DNA of 64,000 nt, taken from NCBI RefSeq assembly GCF_003416895.1, contig NZ_QVIO01000001.1, positions 1,488,001-1,552,000 on the forward strand, written 5' to 3'. Position 1 is the stretch's first letter, and each line of letters starts with the position of its first letter. Made by a program: the position numbers and the translations under genes. Shown in pieces: positions 18,435 through 27,468 of this stretch. Origin of the DNA: Duganella sp. BJB476 (GTDB lineage: Bacteria; Pseudomonadota; Gammaproteobacteria; Burkholderiales; Burkholderiaceae_D). The notes beneath the pieces are model-generated. The model was not told the origin of the DNA, searched no databases, and saw only the letters and a program-made list of their open reading frames with translations.

Positions 18435-19673
18435 TCACCGGCGCAGCGTCAGTCCATCCAGCGCGATGGGCGATGCCGCGCCGCGCAGCATGCCGGCCAG
18501 TAGGCTGGCCGTGCCGCAGGCGAAAGTAAATCCCAGCGGGCCGTGGCCCACATTCAGCCATAGATTGGCATAGCGCGTGCCGCCGATGAGGGGCGCGCTG
18601 CTCGGCGTGGCCGGCCGCAAGCCCGCCCACGCGTTGGCCCGATCGTAATCGGCTGCATCCGGCATCGCTTCCCTGGCCAGCCGCACCAGGCCCTGCACGC
18701 GACGCTGATTGATGCGCGTGTCGGCGCCCACCAGGTCCACCATTGCCGCCACGCGCAATTGCGCACCGATGCGCGCGTACAAAACCTTGCGTTCAAAGTC
18801 GGTCACGCTGATCTCGGGCGCCACGTCATCCGCGCGGATCGGCGCGGTCAAGCTATAGCCTTTGAGCGGATACAAGGGCAGATAGATGCTTGCGCTTGCC
18901 GCCAGGTCCCGGCTCTGGATGCCGGCGGCCAGCACGAAATGGTCGGCCCGCAGCGGACCGGCGGCGGTGCACAGCCAGGCCACTTTGCCGCGATCGGTAC
19001 GTATCCCGGTCACATCGCGATGCACCACGCCTTTAAAATTGGGATGGCTTTGCAGGCGCTGCATCAGCTTCACACAGAACGCGTGACAGTCCGCCACCGC
19101 TTCGCCGGGATTGAAGATGCCGCCCGCCAGATCGCCTTGCAGGGCCGCCAGCGCGGGCTCGCGCAGTGCCGTGGCGGCCGGCGTCAGCACTTCGGCGTCG
19201 GCGGCGGCCAACGCGGCTGCGTGCTCGAACAGCTGCGCGCTGCGATACACCACCAGCTTGCCCGCATCGCGCCAGGCGAAATCGGATAGCGGCACCTGCA
19301 GCGACAATTCGTTCATCGCATGGCGGCTCAGCTCCCCAAGTTGCAGCAGCGTCGCGGTGGTGCGTCGGTTGGCCGCGGCATTGCAGTTGCCGAGGAATTG
19401 CGCCAGCCAGCGCCACTGCCGCCAGTCCGCCTCCGGCCGAATGCGCAGCGGGCCGTCCGGTTGAAACAACCACCGCAAGGCCTTCAGGGGCACGCCCGCG
19501 TCCGCCAGCGGCGACACGTAGCGATAACTGAGCTGTCCGCCGTTGCGGTAGCTGGCCATGCTGCCAACCTCGGCCTCACGCTCGACCAGCGTCACGCGGT
19601 AACCGGCCTCGGCCAACCACCATGCCGACGTCAAACCCACCACGCCGCCGCCGATGACGATCACCTCGCTCAT
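18435..19673 (-). CDS. FAD-dependent D-amino-acid dehydrogenase-like oxidoreductase
   Basis: A 412-residue DAO-family flavoprotein with the dinucleotide-binding start MSEVIVIGGGVVGLTSAWWL and the DadA-like segments YRNGGQLSYRYVSPLAD and a C-terminal WLNVGHGPLGFTFACG. DadA enzymes oxidise D-alanine and other D-amino acids at the inner membrane, passing electrons to the quinone pool. It begins four bases after the stop of the serine hydrolase gene, so the two form an operon. With murQ and LD-carboxypeptidase nearby, a role in using D-amino acids from peptidoglycan is plausible. Confidence 0.85.
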   Translation of the reverse strand: MSEVIVIGGGVVGLTSAWWLAEAGYRVTLVEREAEVGSMASYRNGGQLSYRYVSPLADAGVPLKALRWLFQPDGPLRIRPEADWRQWRWLAQFLGNCNAAANRRTTATLLQLGELSRHAMNELSLQVPLSDFAWRDAGKLVVYRSAQLFEHAAALAAADAEVLTPAATALREPALAALQGDLAGGIFNPGEAVADCHAFCVKLMQRLQSHPNFKGVVHRDVTGIRTDRGKVAWLCTAAGPLRADHFVLAAGIQSRDLAASASIYLPLYPLKGYSLTAPIRADDVAPEISVTDFERKVLYARIGAQLRVAAMVDLVGADTRINQRRVQGLVRLAREAMPDAADYDRANAWAGLRPATPSSAPLIGGTRYANLWLNVGHGPLGFTFACGTASLLAGMLRGAASPIALDGLTLRR

Positions 19674-19677
19674 CGCA

Positions 19678-20957
19678 TCACCGGCCGAGGATGGCGCGAC
19701 GATACAGCGCCGTCAGGATGCGCTCTTCGCTGCGCGTCATCGCCGAGTAGCGGCCGGGATTGCTGTCCGGGTCGGCACCGGTGCCGCCGATCAGCGACAC
19801 CATGCCGTTGCCATGCTGGAGGTCGACCACGAAGGTGGAAATCAAACCATACGCCTCACCCAAATGACCGGATGCGCTGAAGCCGCCGCCCTCAACCAGG
19901 CGGTTGTCGTCGAAGCGCTGGTTGCCCAAGCCCCAGCTGTGGTACAGGCCGCGATAGGTATCGCCATTGCTGCCATTGTGCTTCCACTGCTGGCTGAACA
20001 TCAGCGCCACCGACTCCGGCTGAAGAATCTGGCGGTCCTGGTAGCGGCCGCCATTGGTCAGCATCAGCATGACCTTGCCCAGGTCGGCGGCCGAGATGCG
20101 CAGGCCGCCTGTCGGACTGAACAGCGTGCCGTTGCTGCCGACGACGTAGCCGGCGATGCCGGCTGGCGGCACAGGCGGTCGCGCGCTGTAGTCGTCCACC
20201 TGCGCAATCCAGGGGCCGTCGGGATGCCACACCTCGGTATCGATGGTGCGCTTGCGGTACAGCGTCGCCACGTTGTCGATTTCGGTCGTGGAGAATTCGG
20301 ACGGATTGTATCCTCCGTGCAGGCCCATCGGCTCCAGCAACAGGCGCTTAACAGGCGCTTCATCAGCCGGTCGAAGCGCTCGCCGCTGACTTTCTCCATG
20401 ATGGTGCCGATCACACCCCAGTTCAGGTTGGTGTACGTGAAGTAGCCGCCCGGACCGTGGTCGCCGGCCCACATGCCGGCCGCGCCGCTGGTCAACCGGT
20501 CGCGGATGGCGACGTCCGCACCCCAGAAGTAGCCGGCCTCGTCGCGCAAGGACGAGGTATGCGTCAGCAACATGCGCAAGGTGATCGCCTGCTCGGGGAA
20601 GTGGGGATTGCGCAACGCATAGCCGAGATAGCGGCTCACGTCCGTATCCAGTTCCAGCTGGTGCTGCTCGATCAGCCGCATCACGCCGAAGGTGGTCATC
20701 ATCTTGGAGATCGAAGCGATGCGGTACATCGTATCGGCATTGGCCGGCGCGGCCGCCGGTCCGATGCGGCGCTGGCCGGTTTGATATTGGTACTGCACCT
20801 TGCCGCCGCGCACAGCCAGCACCGACAGGCTGGCCAGCGGCATCGCCTGGTCGGCGGCGATGGCGACCAGTTCCTGGTCCAGCGTAGCGGCCATGCCGCC
20901 GCCGCTGACGCCCGCCATCAGCAACATCCCCATCAAGGCCTGCATTTCACGTTTCAT
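19678..20957 (-). pseudogene. Beta-lactamase class C-type serine hydrolase, frameshifted
   Basis: Two overlapping frames together make one serine hydrolase of about 420 residues. The N-terminal frame has a signal peptide and the SxxK motif (SISK in YRIASISKMM) and the Y-x-N motif (YTN in FTYTNLNWG). The C-terminal frame carries RLLLEPMGLHGGYNPSEF through GNGMVSLIGGTG, the KTG-like position. The break falls exactly in an 11-bp tandem duplication at 20339-20360; removing one copy restores ...LMKRLLLEPMG... in a single frame. Such enzymes are periplasmic D-aminopeptidases, esterases or DD-peptidases. The gene is either recently inactivated or reversibly switched; a sequencing or assembly error is less likely for an exact 11-bp repeat but cannot be excluded. 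Confidence 0.85.
20339..20360. repeat. 11-bp tandem duplication inside the serine hydrolase gene
   Basis: AACAGGCGCTT occurs twice without a gap (20339-20349 and 20350-20360). The insertion of 11 bases shifts the reading frame of the serine hydrolase gene, and loss of one copy would repair it. Confidence 0.9.
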
Positions 20958-21107
20958 GTTGGCCCAAAAAATAGACTCGATGGACAAGAATACTGTGCGC
21001 GGAGGCCGCCTGCCAATGAAAACCGGCTCTTGCCGTATAACTTTTCGGAATGCCTGCCCGGCAAGCTTTCATGACTGCGCGACGAACTTCGAGCTTACAC
21101 TTTCAAC

Positions 21108-21992
21108 ATGCTCAAAACCGAAACCCCCAGTCAGGAACATGCCGGCCTGGACCAGTATCCGGTGGCCGCGCTGGTCGATACGCTGATCGCCGACCAGCTC
21201 AACGCCGTCGCCTCGGTGCGTGCCGCCGCCGACGTGATCGCCGCCGCGGTCGAAGCAGCGGTGCCGCGCATCGCCACCGGTGGACGGCTGATCTACGTCG
21301 GCGCCGGCACCTCGGGACGGCTCGGCGTGCTGGACGGGGTGGAGCTGCATCCGACGTTCTCCTGGCCACATGAACGCGCCTTGTCGCTGCTGGCCGGCGG
21401 CAAGGGTGCCATGTTCAAAGCGGTGGAGGGCGCGGAGGACGACGGCAAGCAAGGCTTCCTCGACCTGGCGGCCTTGCTGCCGCAGCCCGACGATGTGGTC
21501 ATCCTGTTGGCGGCCTCCGGCAGCACGCCCTACGTGCTGGGCGCGCTGGACGCCGCCCGCACCGCCGGCGCACTCACCATCGGCATCGCCAACAACGTCG
21601 ATGCCCCGGTGGCTGCGCGAGCCGAGTTCGGCATCACGCTCGATACCGGACCAGAAGTCATCTCCGGCAGCACCCGCCTGAAGGCCGGCACCTCGCAGAA
21701 GATCGTCCTCAACACCATCTCCAGCGCCATCATGGTGCGGCTGCACAAGGTCTACGGCAACCTGATGGTCGACATGAAGGCTTCCAACGCCAAGCTGCTG
21801 CGCCGCGCCGTGGCGCTGACCATGCACGCCACCGGCGCCGACGAAGCCAGTGCGCACTTCGTGCTGGAGCAGTGCGACTACCACGTCAAAGCGGCGATCG
21901 TGGTGCTGTTGCGCCAGATCCCGGTGGCGCGGGCGCGTGCGTTGCTCGACCAAAGTGAGGGCAGCGTGCGGGCGGCACTCCTGCTACAGTAG
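21108..21992 (+). CDS. murQ: N-acetylmuramic acid 6-phosphate etherase
   Basis: A 294-residue SIS-fold enzyme that removes the lactyl ether of MurNAc-6-phosphate to give GlcNAc-6-phosphate and D-lactate, a step of cell-wall recycling. Diagnostic are GGRLIYVGAGTSGRLGVLDG, the catalytic Glu region AVEGAEDD, and GSTRLKAGTSQKIVLNTISS (MurNAc-phosphate binding). Its length matches E. coli MurQ (298). It is transcribed divergently from the serine hydrolase/DadA-like pair and 25 bases upstream of a LysR gene on the same strand. Confidence 0.95.
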   Translation: MLKTETPSQEHAGLDQYPVAALVDTLIADQLNAVASVRAAADVIAAAVEAAVPRIATGGRLIYVGAGTSGRLGVLDGVELHPTFSWPHERALSLLAGGKGAMFKAVEGAEDDGKQGFLDLAALLPQPDDVVILLAASGSTPYVLGALDAARTAGALTIGIANNVDAPVAARAEFGITLDTGPEVISGSTRLKAGTSQKIVLNTISSAIMVRLHKVYGNLMVDMKASNAKLLRRAVALTMHATGADEASAHFVLEQCDYHVKAAIVVLLRQIPVARARALLDQSEGSVRAALLLQ

Positions 21993-22017
21993 CGCATCGT
22001 CATAGCGAAAGAGGAAG

Positions 22018-22908
22018 ATGCGGCTGCGTCACATAGAAGTTTTTCACGCGATCATGCAAGTCGGCACCATCAGCGGCGCCGCCCAGGTGCTGCACATCTC
22101 GCAGCCGGCCGTCACCAAAGTCCTGCAGCACTGCGAACTGCAACTGGGCATGCCGCTGTTCGAGCGCGTGCGCGGCAAGCTGTATCCCAAGCCGGAGGCG
22201 CACCGCCTGTTCGCCGAAACCGAAAAACTGAACCGCGACCTGCAAAGCATACGCCGCCTGGCGGCCAGTCTCAAGGGCCGCGCGGTGGAGACCATCCGCC
22301 TGGTGTCGACGCCGACCGTGGCCGCCAGCGTGCTGCCGCAGGCGATGAGCAACTGGCGCCGCGCCTTCGCCGACACCCGCTGCGAACTGGCGACCCACCA
22401 CACCAGCGAAATCGTCAACACCCTGCGGCTGGGCGAGGCCGATCTCGGCCTGTCGCTGCAAGACCCACGCCATCCCGGCATCGTCGCCGAGCCGATCGCG
22501 CAGGGCGTGATGACGGTGATCGCGCCGCTCGGCCGCTGGTCCACCGCGCAGACCGCGCAACCATTCACCGCACCGGCGCTGGAAGGCGAGCTGATCGGCT
22601 ATGCCGACAACGATCCGCTCGGCGACCAGGTGTTGGCGTCCTGCGAGGCGCAGGGCATCACGCCACACTTCCACACCGTCGTGCAGACCTATCAGATCGC
22701 CCGCTCGCTGGTGGAGGCCGGCGGCGGCATGGCGGTGGTCGATCCCTTCACCGCCGCATCCGGCCGCGGACGCCTGCAAAGCCGGCCGTGGGCGCCGGCA
22801 ATTCCGATCCAGCTCTACCTGCTGACGCCGGCCCATGCGCCGCTGTCCCACGGCGCCAGCCAGCTGGCCGCCAGCATCGCCGAGGCCGCCCGCGCTCTGC
22901 TCGCCTAG
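22018..22908 (+). CDS. LysR family regulator downstream of murQ
   Basis: A 296-residue LysR protein with helix-turn-helix MRLRHIEVFHAIMQVGTISG through LHISQPAVTKVLQHCE and a co-inducer domain. The N-terminal part resembles the OccR/NocR/ArgP-like subgroup that responds to amino-acid derivatives. AGAGGAAG directly precedes the ATG. It follows murQ closely and precedes the TonB receptor on the same strand, so it is a good candidate to control this salvage locus; the effector is unknown. Confidence 0.88.
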   Translation: MRLRHIEVFHAIMQVGTISGAAQVLHISQPAVTKVLQHCELQLGMPLFERVRGKLYPKPEAHRLFAETEKLNRDLQSIRRLAASLKGRAVETIRLVSTPTVAASVLPQAMSNWRRAFADTRCELATHHTSEIVNTLRLGEADLGLSLQDPRHPGIVAEPIAQGVMTVIAPLGRWSTAQTAQPFTAPALEGELIGYADNDPLGDQVLASCEAQGITPHFHTVVQTYQIARSLVEAGGGMAVVDPFTAASGRGRLQSRPWAPAIPIQLYLLTPAHAPLSHGASQLAASIAEAARALLA

Positions 22909-23103
22909 TCTTTATTCCGAGGAAATGTGGTTTTAAAGATACAAATGCCTTTCCTGAAAGTTCGCGCCGCTGGCATGCTGCTGGGGAGAGCGCGACTTCA
23001 TGACCAAAAGTTATAGCGGCAAAAGCTAATTTCATTGGCTGGTCAAGGAAGCAAGGCGCTAATCTGGAAAAATAAGAATTCAGATTCACCACAGGGAGAG
23101 ACC

Positions 23104-25869
23104 GTGAAGGTTAAAAAACTGGCGCATATGATTGCGCTGATGGGCGTGTTCGCCCCGGCAGCGGGTCCGGTGTTCGCACAGGACGGCACGGCAGTCATGC
23201 AGCGCGTGGAAATCACCGGCAGTAGCATCAAGCGCTTGGCGAAGGAGGGCGCGTTGCCGGTCCAGGTGATCAACTACGACACCATCGAAAAATCCGGCAT
23301 CACCAGCACCGAGCAGCTGATCCGCAGCCTGTCCGCCAACGGCACCGGCGCCGACAATATGACTTCCGGGAACAACGTCTTTGGCGCCGACGCCGACCGC
23401 GTCAGCGGCGGCGCCTCGTATGCGTCCTTGCGCGGGCTCGGTCCCAACAGCACGCTGGTGCTGTTGAATGGCCGCCGCATCGCCACCTTCGGCGCCAGCG
23501 CCAAGTCGGTCGACCTGAACGCGATTCCGCTGGGCGCGATCCAGCGCGTGGAGATATTGAAGGACGGCGCCTCGGCCATCTACGGCACCGACGCCATCGG
23601 CGGCGTCATCAACTTCATCCTGCGCACCGATTACCACGGTCTCGAAGTTTCGCTCAACGACAACTTCACCCAACATGGCGGCGGCGCCAACCGTCGCCTG
23701 TCGCTGTTGGGCGGCATCGGCTCCCTGCAGAAGGAAGGCTTTAACGTCATGGGCAGCGTCACCTATGACAACAACGAAAAGCTGAGCTCGCACGACCGCG
23801 CCTTCGCCAACGGCTTCCAGCCGGCACGCGGCCTGTCTCCGGACACCACCGGCACGCCTTACGCCAACCAGCTGACCGGCGCCGGCACAGCGCTGGGCAC
23901 CGGCTTCAAGCGTCCGGGCGATCCCACCACCTATCTGCAAGCGAATCCCCTGAGCTTCCAGGGCAAGTGCGACTCCATCCCCGGCATGTCGCAGTACCAG
24001 ACCGCGCTGTGGAAGGATGTGACGGCGGCGACCCGCAGCACCTATTCCTGCGCCTACGATTACGGCGCCGACTACATCATCAGCTTCCCGGTCGAACGCC
24101 TGAACGCGGTCTCGCGCGGCACGCTGCAAATCAGTCCCGAGCACAAGCTGTTTGTCGAAGCGCTGTACGGCCACAACAAGGCCACGGCGGAATTGACGCC
24201 GCTGCAGATCTCGACCTCGCTGGCCGCCGGCAATGCCTATCCGGTCGGCGGCGCGTACTACCAGGACCTGTCGGCCTTCATTCCGACTTTCGACAAGACC
24301 AAGCCCATCATCTACAAGTGGCGCGCCAATCCGTGGGGCAACCGTACGCAGGAGAACGTCACCGACAACGCCCGCTTGCTGATCGGCGCGGAAGGCGTAT
24401 TGCTGGGCAAGTGGGACTACCGCGCCGGCCTGTCGCACGGCGAGAGCACCACCAAGACCGCGCTGGTCGACGGCTACGGCTACACCAGCAAGATTTATTC
24501 GGCGCTGGGCAGCGGCATCATCAATCCATGGCTGACCGCCGGCCAGACCCAGACGCCGGAAGCCACGCAGTTGATTGAATCGACCAAATTCCGTGGCGCT
24601 TTCCAGCACGGAAAAACCAGCTTGACCCAGCTCGACGGCAATCTGTCCGGCGAAGTATGGCAGCTGCCGGCTGGTCCGGTGTCGATGGCGGTGGGTTTCG
24701 ACCTGCGCCGCGAAGGCTACAACTTCGGCCAGGATGTCGACGCCACGCAAATCCTGCTGTCGCCGGGGAACGCCGCGTTGAACGAGGCCACCCGCGACAT
24801 CAAGGCGGTCTACACCGAGATGATTGTTCCGATCACCAAGGAACTGGAAACCCAGCTGGCCTTGCGCCGCGACCACTATAGCGTCTTCGGCTCGACCACC
24901 AATCCGAAGATCTCGTTCCGCTACCAGCCGAACGGCATGCTGGTGTTCCGTGGCTCGGCCAACAAGGGCTTCCTGGCGCCGAGCTTCACGCAGCTGTATT
25001 CCGGCCGCCTGTCGCAGGAACTGCCGAACGGGATCATCGATCCCGTCTTCTGCCCGACCCACCCGGGCGATCCGGCCTTCTGCGCCATCGCGCGCCTGCC
25101 GTACTTCAGCGGCGGCAACCCGAGCCTGAAACCGGAGACCTCGAAGCAGGGCAGCCTGGGCATGGTGATCGAACCGGTGCGCGGCTATTCGGCGTCGATC
25201 GACTACTGGGCCATCAACTCGCAGAACCGCATCCTGAACCGCACGCCGCAAATCGTGCTGGCCAACGCGGCGCTGCTGTCCCAGAACATCATCCGCAATC
25301 CCGACAACACGATCAAATACGTCGATGCCGGCTGGATCAACGCGGCCGGCACCAAGACGCGCGGCGCCGACCTGAGCCTGCGCGGCGAGGGCAAGCTCGA
25401 CAGCTACAAGTGGGCCTTCAACCTGGACGGCACTTATACCCAGAGCTTCAAGTTCGCCGAAATCGAAGGCCAGCCCTACCAGGAATATGTCGGCAACTTC
25501 TACACCCGCGACCTGTACCTGCGCTGGAAGCACAACGCCAGCCTGAGCCTGTCGCGCGGCGACTGGAGCGGCATGCTGATCCAGAGCTACAGCTCTGGCT
25601 ACAAGGACCAGCTGCCGGACGGCGGCAAGGCGGCGCCGCCACCGGGCTTCAACCCGAATGTGAAGGCCTACACCAAGTACGATTTGTCGGCGACGTACAC
25701 CGGCTTCAAGAACGTGACGATCACGCTCGGCATCCAGAACCTGCTCGATACCGATCCGCCGTTCACCGCGCACAATGTGGATGAAGTGGTGGGCGCGGGC
25801 TGGGATCCAAGGGTGGCCGATCCGCGTGGACGGGCGCTCAACATACTGCTCAAGTACAAGTTCCTGTAA
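23104..25869 (+). CDS. TonB-dependent outer-membrane receptor
   Basis: A 921-residue receptor. After a signal peptide (about 25 residues, ending VFAQ) comes a TonB-box-like VEITGSSIKR, a plug domain (VINYDTIEKSGITSTEQLIR; RVEILKDGASAIYGTDAIGG) and a 22-stranded-type barrel ending in YKFL, as expected for Omp85-dependent insertion. I chose a GTG start with GGGAG upstream; an earlier in-frame ATG would put a charged 23-residue tail before the signal peptide. It is coupled to the LD-carboxypeptidase gene by TAATG. Large receptors of this type import peptides or glycans; muropeptides are a reasonable guess from the neighbours. Confidence 0.9.
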   Translation: MKVKKLAHMIALMGVFAPAAGPVFAQDGTAVMQRVEITGSSIKRLAKEGALPVQVINYDTIEKSGITSTEQLIRSLSANGTGADNMTSGNNVFGADADRVSGGASYASLRGLGPNSTLVLLNGRRIATFGASAKSVDLNAIPLGAIQRVEILKDGASAIYGTDAIGGVINFILRTDYHGLEVSLNDNFTQHGGGANRRLSLLGGIGSLQKEGFNVMGSVTYDNNEKLSSHDRAFANGFQPARGLSPDTTGTPYANQLTGAGTALGTGFKRPGDPTTYLQANPLSFQGKCDSIPGMSQYQTALWKDVTAATRSTYSCAYDYGADYIISFPVERLNAVSRGTLQISPEHKLFVEALYGHNKATAELTPLQISTSLAAGNAYPVGGAYYQDLSAFIPTFDKTKPIIYKWRANPWGNRTQENVTDNARLLIGAEGVLLGKWDYRAGLSHGESTTKTALVDGYGYTSKIYSALGSGIINPWLTAGQTQTPEATQLIESTKFRGAFQHGKTSLTQLDGNLSGEVWQLPAGPVSMAVGFDLRREGYNFGQDVDATQILLSPGNAALNEATRDIKAVYTEMIVPITKELETQLALRRDHYSVFGSTTNPKISFRYQPNGMLVFRGSANKGFLAPSFTQLYSGRLSQELPNGIIDPVFCPTHPGDPAFCAIARLPYFSGGNPSLKPETSKQGSLGMVIEPVRGYSASIDYWAINSQNRILNRTPQIVLANAALLSQNIIRNPDNTIKYVDAGWINAAGTKTRGADLSLRGEGKLDSYKWAFNLDGTYTQSFKFAEIEGQPYQEYVGNFYTRDLYLRWKHNASLSLSRGDWSGMLIQSYSSGYKDQLPDGGKAAPPPGFNPNVKAYTKYDLSATYTGFKNVTITLGIQNLLDTDPPFTAHNVDEVVGAGWDPRVADPRGRALNILLKYKFL

Positions 25870-26909
25870 TGTCCGCAGACCACGGCCGGCGGCGCTTCGC
25901 TCACTTGCTGGCCGCCGCGCTGGGGACGGGCGCGGCAGTGGCCACGAGCTCGGCGGCTGCCGCGTCCGCCGGGAGGAAAAGCATGCGACTGATTAAGCCG
26001 CGCCGTCTGCTACCAGGAGACCTGGTCGGCCTGATTGCACCCGGTGGCCACACCAATGATGAGGCGCTGGCCCAGGCCGTCGCGAATATCGAGTCGCTGG
26101 GCTTGCGGGTGCGGTTGGGGGACAACATCCACTACGTCTACGGCAATTACGCCGGCACGGTCGAACAGCGGCTGGCGGATTTGCATGCGATGTTTCTCGA
26201 TCCCGAGATCAAGGCAGTGTGGGCGGTGCGCGGCGGCTCGGGCTGCATCTCGCTGCTGGAGCATATCGACTACCGGATGATCCGTGCGCATCCGAAAGTG
26301 CTGATCGGCTATTCCGATATCACCTGCCTGCACCTGGCCTTGCTCAAGCAGGCGGGGCTGGTGACGTTTCACGGACCGGTGGCCACCTCCACTTTTTCCG
26401 ACTACTCGGTGGAGCAGATGCGCAACGTGTTGATGACGCCGCAAGCCAGCTACACGATCGCCATGTCGGCCGACAATCCACCGCCGCGCACCGTGCATGG
26501 CGGTGTGGCGACGGGACGGCTCATCGGCGGCAACCTGTCGCTGGTCAGCGCGCTGGCCGGCACGCCGTACGCGGCCGATTTCAAGGACGCCATCCTGTAC
26601 CTGGAAGAAGTCAACGAAGAACCCTACCGCATCGACCGCATGATGACGCAACTCCAGCTCAGCCAGGGCTACCGCCATGCCGCCGCCGTCGTGCTCGGCA
26701 TCTGCGAGAACTGCGAAGGCGTGGAAGGCGAGAGCGCGCTGTCACTGGAAGACACCGTCAACCAGCACCTGCTGCCGCTGACCCGGCCCGCCGTGGCCGG
26801 CTACTCCTTCGGCCACATCCGCCACCAGTTCACGCTCCCCGTCGGCCTGCGCGCCAGGCTGGACACGGAGCAGCAGACGTTGACCTTGTTGGAGCCGGCC
26901 GTCAGCTAG
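25869..26909 (+). CDS. ldcA: LD-carboxypeptidase (peptidase family S66), exported
   Basis: A 346-residue S66-family peptidase. The catalytic Ser sits in VLIGYSDITCL, the Glu in the YLEEVNEEPYRIDR region and the His in YSFGHIRHQFTLPVG, as in LdcA. These enzymes remove the terminal D-Ala from murein tetrapeptides. Unlike the cytosolic E. coli LdcA, this protein starts with GRRRFAHLLAAALGTGAAV, a probable Tat or Sec export signal. It is translationally coupled to the TonB receptor, supporting work on imported muropeptides in the periplasm. Confidence 0.88.
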   Translation: MSADHGRRRFAHLLAAALGTGAAVATSSAAAASAGRKSMRLIKPRRLLPGDLVGLIAPGGHTNDEALAQAVANIESLGLRVRLGDNIHYVYGNYAGTVEQRLADLHAMFLDPEIKAVWAVRGGSGCISLLEHIDYRMIRAHPKVLIGYSDITCLHLALLKQAGLVTFHGPVATSTFSDYSVEQMRNVLMTPQASYTIAMSADNPPPRTVHGGVATGRLIGGNLSLVSALAGTPYAADFKDAILYLEEVNEEPYRIDRMMTQLQLSQGYRHAAAVVLGICENCEGVEGESALSLEDTVNQHLLPLTRPAVAGYSFGHIRHQFTLPVGLRARLDTEQQTLTLLEPAVS

Positions 26910-26955
26910 ACACCTCATACTGTCCTTCACTTGGAATAGCCGCAATCGGCGCTAC

Positions 26956-26977
26956 AATGTTAAATATACTTAACATT
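26956..26977. promoter_or_regulatory. Inverted-repeat operator before the XRE antitoxin
   Basis: Exact arms AATGTTAA and TTAACATT are separated by six bases (ATATAC). The site lies 15 bases before the antitoxin start used here and overlaps two -10-like hexamers (TACAAT at 26953 and TATACT at 26965), the usual layout for antitoxin autorepression. Confidence 0.7.
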
Positions 26978-26991
26978 AAATGGCGGTCCGT

Positions 26992-27468
26992 ATGAACTTG
27001 GCGCAGATCGGTAGTGAAATTAAGAGCAAACGCGTCCAGGCGGGTCTGCTGCAGGAGCACGTGGCCAATTTTGCGGGGCTTTCCCGTGTAACCATCAATC
27101 AACTGGAAAACGGGACGCTGAAGGACCTCGGCTACGCGAAGCTAAAAGCTGTGCTTGATATCTTGGGCCTCGACATCGAGACCGTGCAGGCCTCGGAACT
27201 GAAAAATGCGCTTGCGGCGGCCGCGCGCAGCGTCAGTACCAGTTACCGGGACGTGATCACGCCCGACATGCTGTCAGCGATGCTGCGTTCTGGCGCGGCG
27301 CCAGAACAATTTCATCCGCACTTGATGGCTTTGCTCGATGAAACGCCGTTACCAGTCGTAGTGAAAGCGATCGCCGAGGCGGCCACGCCCGAGGTACCAG
27401 CAAAGAAAATCATGAAGAACCTCAATCTGTGGGCGAAGCAATGGAAGGTATGCAGAACGGTCTGGTAA
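26992..27468 (+). CDS. XRE-family antitoxin partner of the AbiEii-type toxin
   Basis: A 158-residue protein with an XRE helix-turn-helix in its first 60 residues (IGSEIKSKRVQAGLLQEHVA; LSRVTINQLENGTL) and a C-terminal helical domain of about 90 residues. The stop codon overlaps the toxin start as TAATG. A perfect inverted repeat just upstream suggests self-repression. The start at 26992 is preferred; an ATG four codons earlier (26980) would nearly abut the operator. Base composition is less GC-rich than that of the neighbours, consistent with horizontal acquisition. Confidence 0.8.
   Translation: MNLAQIGSEIKSKRVQAGLLQEHVANFAGLSRVTINQLENGTLKDLGYAKLKAVLDILGLDIETVQASELKNALAAAARSVSTSYRDVITPDMLSAMLRSGAAPEQFHPHLMALLDETPLPVVVKAIAEAATPEVPAKKIMKNLNLWAKQWKVCRTVW

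Noticed and set aside
22909..23103. Riboswitch or Fur box before the TonB receptor at 23104
   Set aside because: The 195-base spacer shows neither a TGATAAT-like palindrome nor a conserved riboswitch core.
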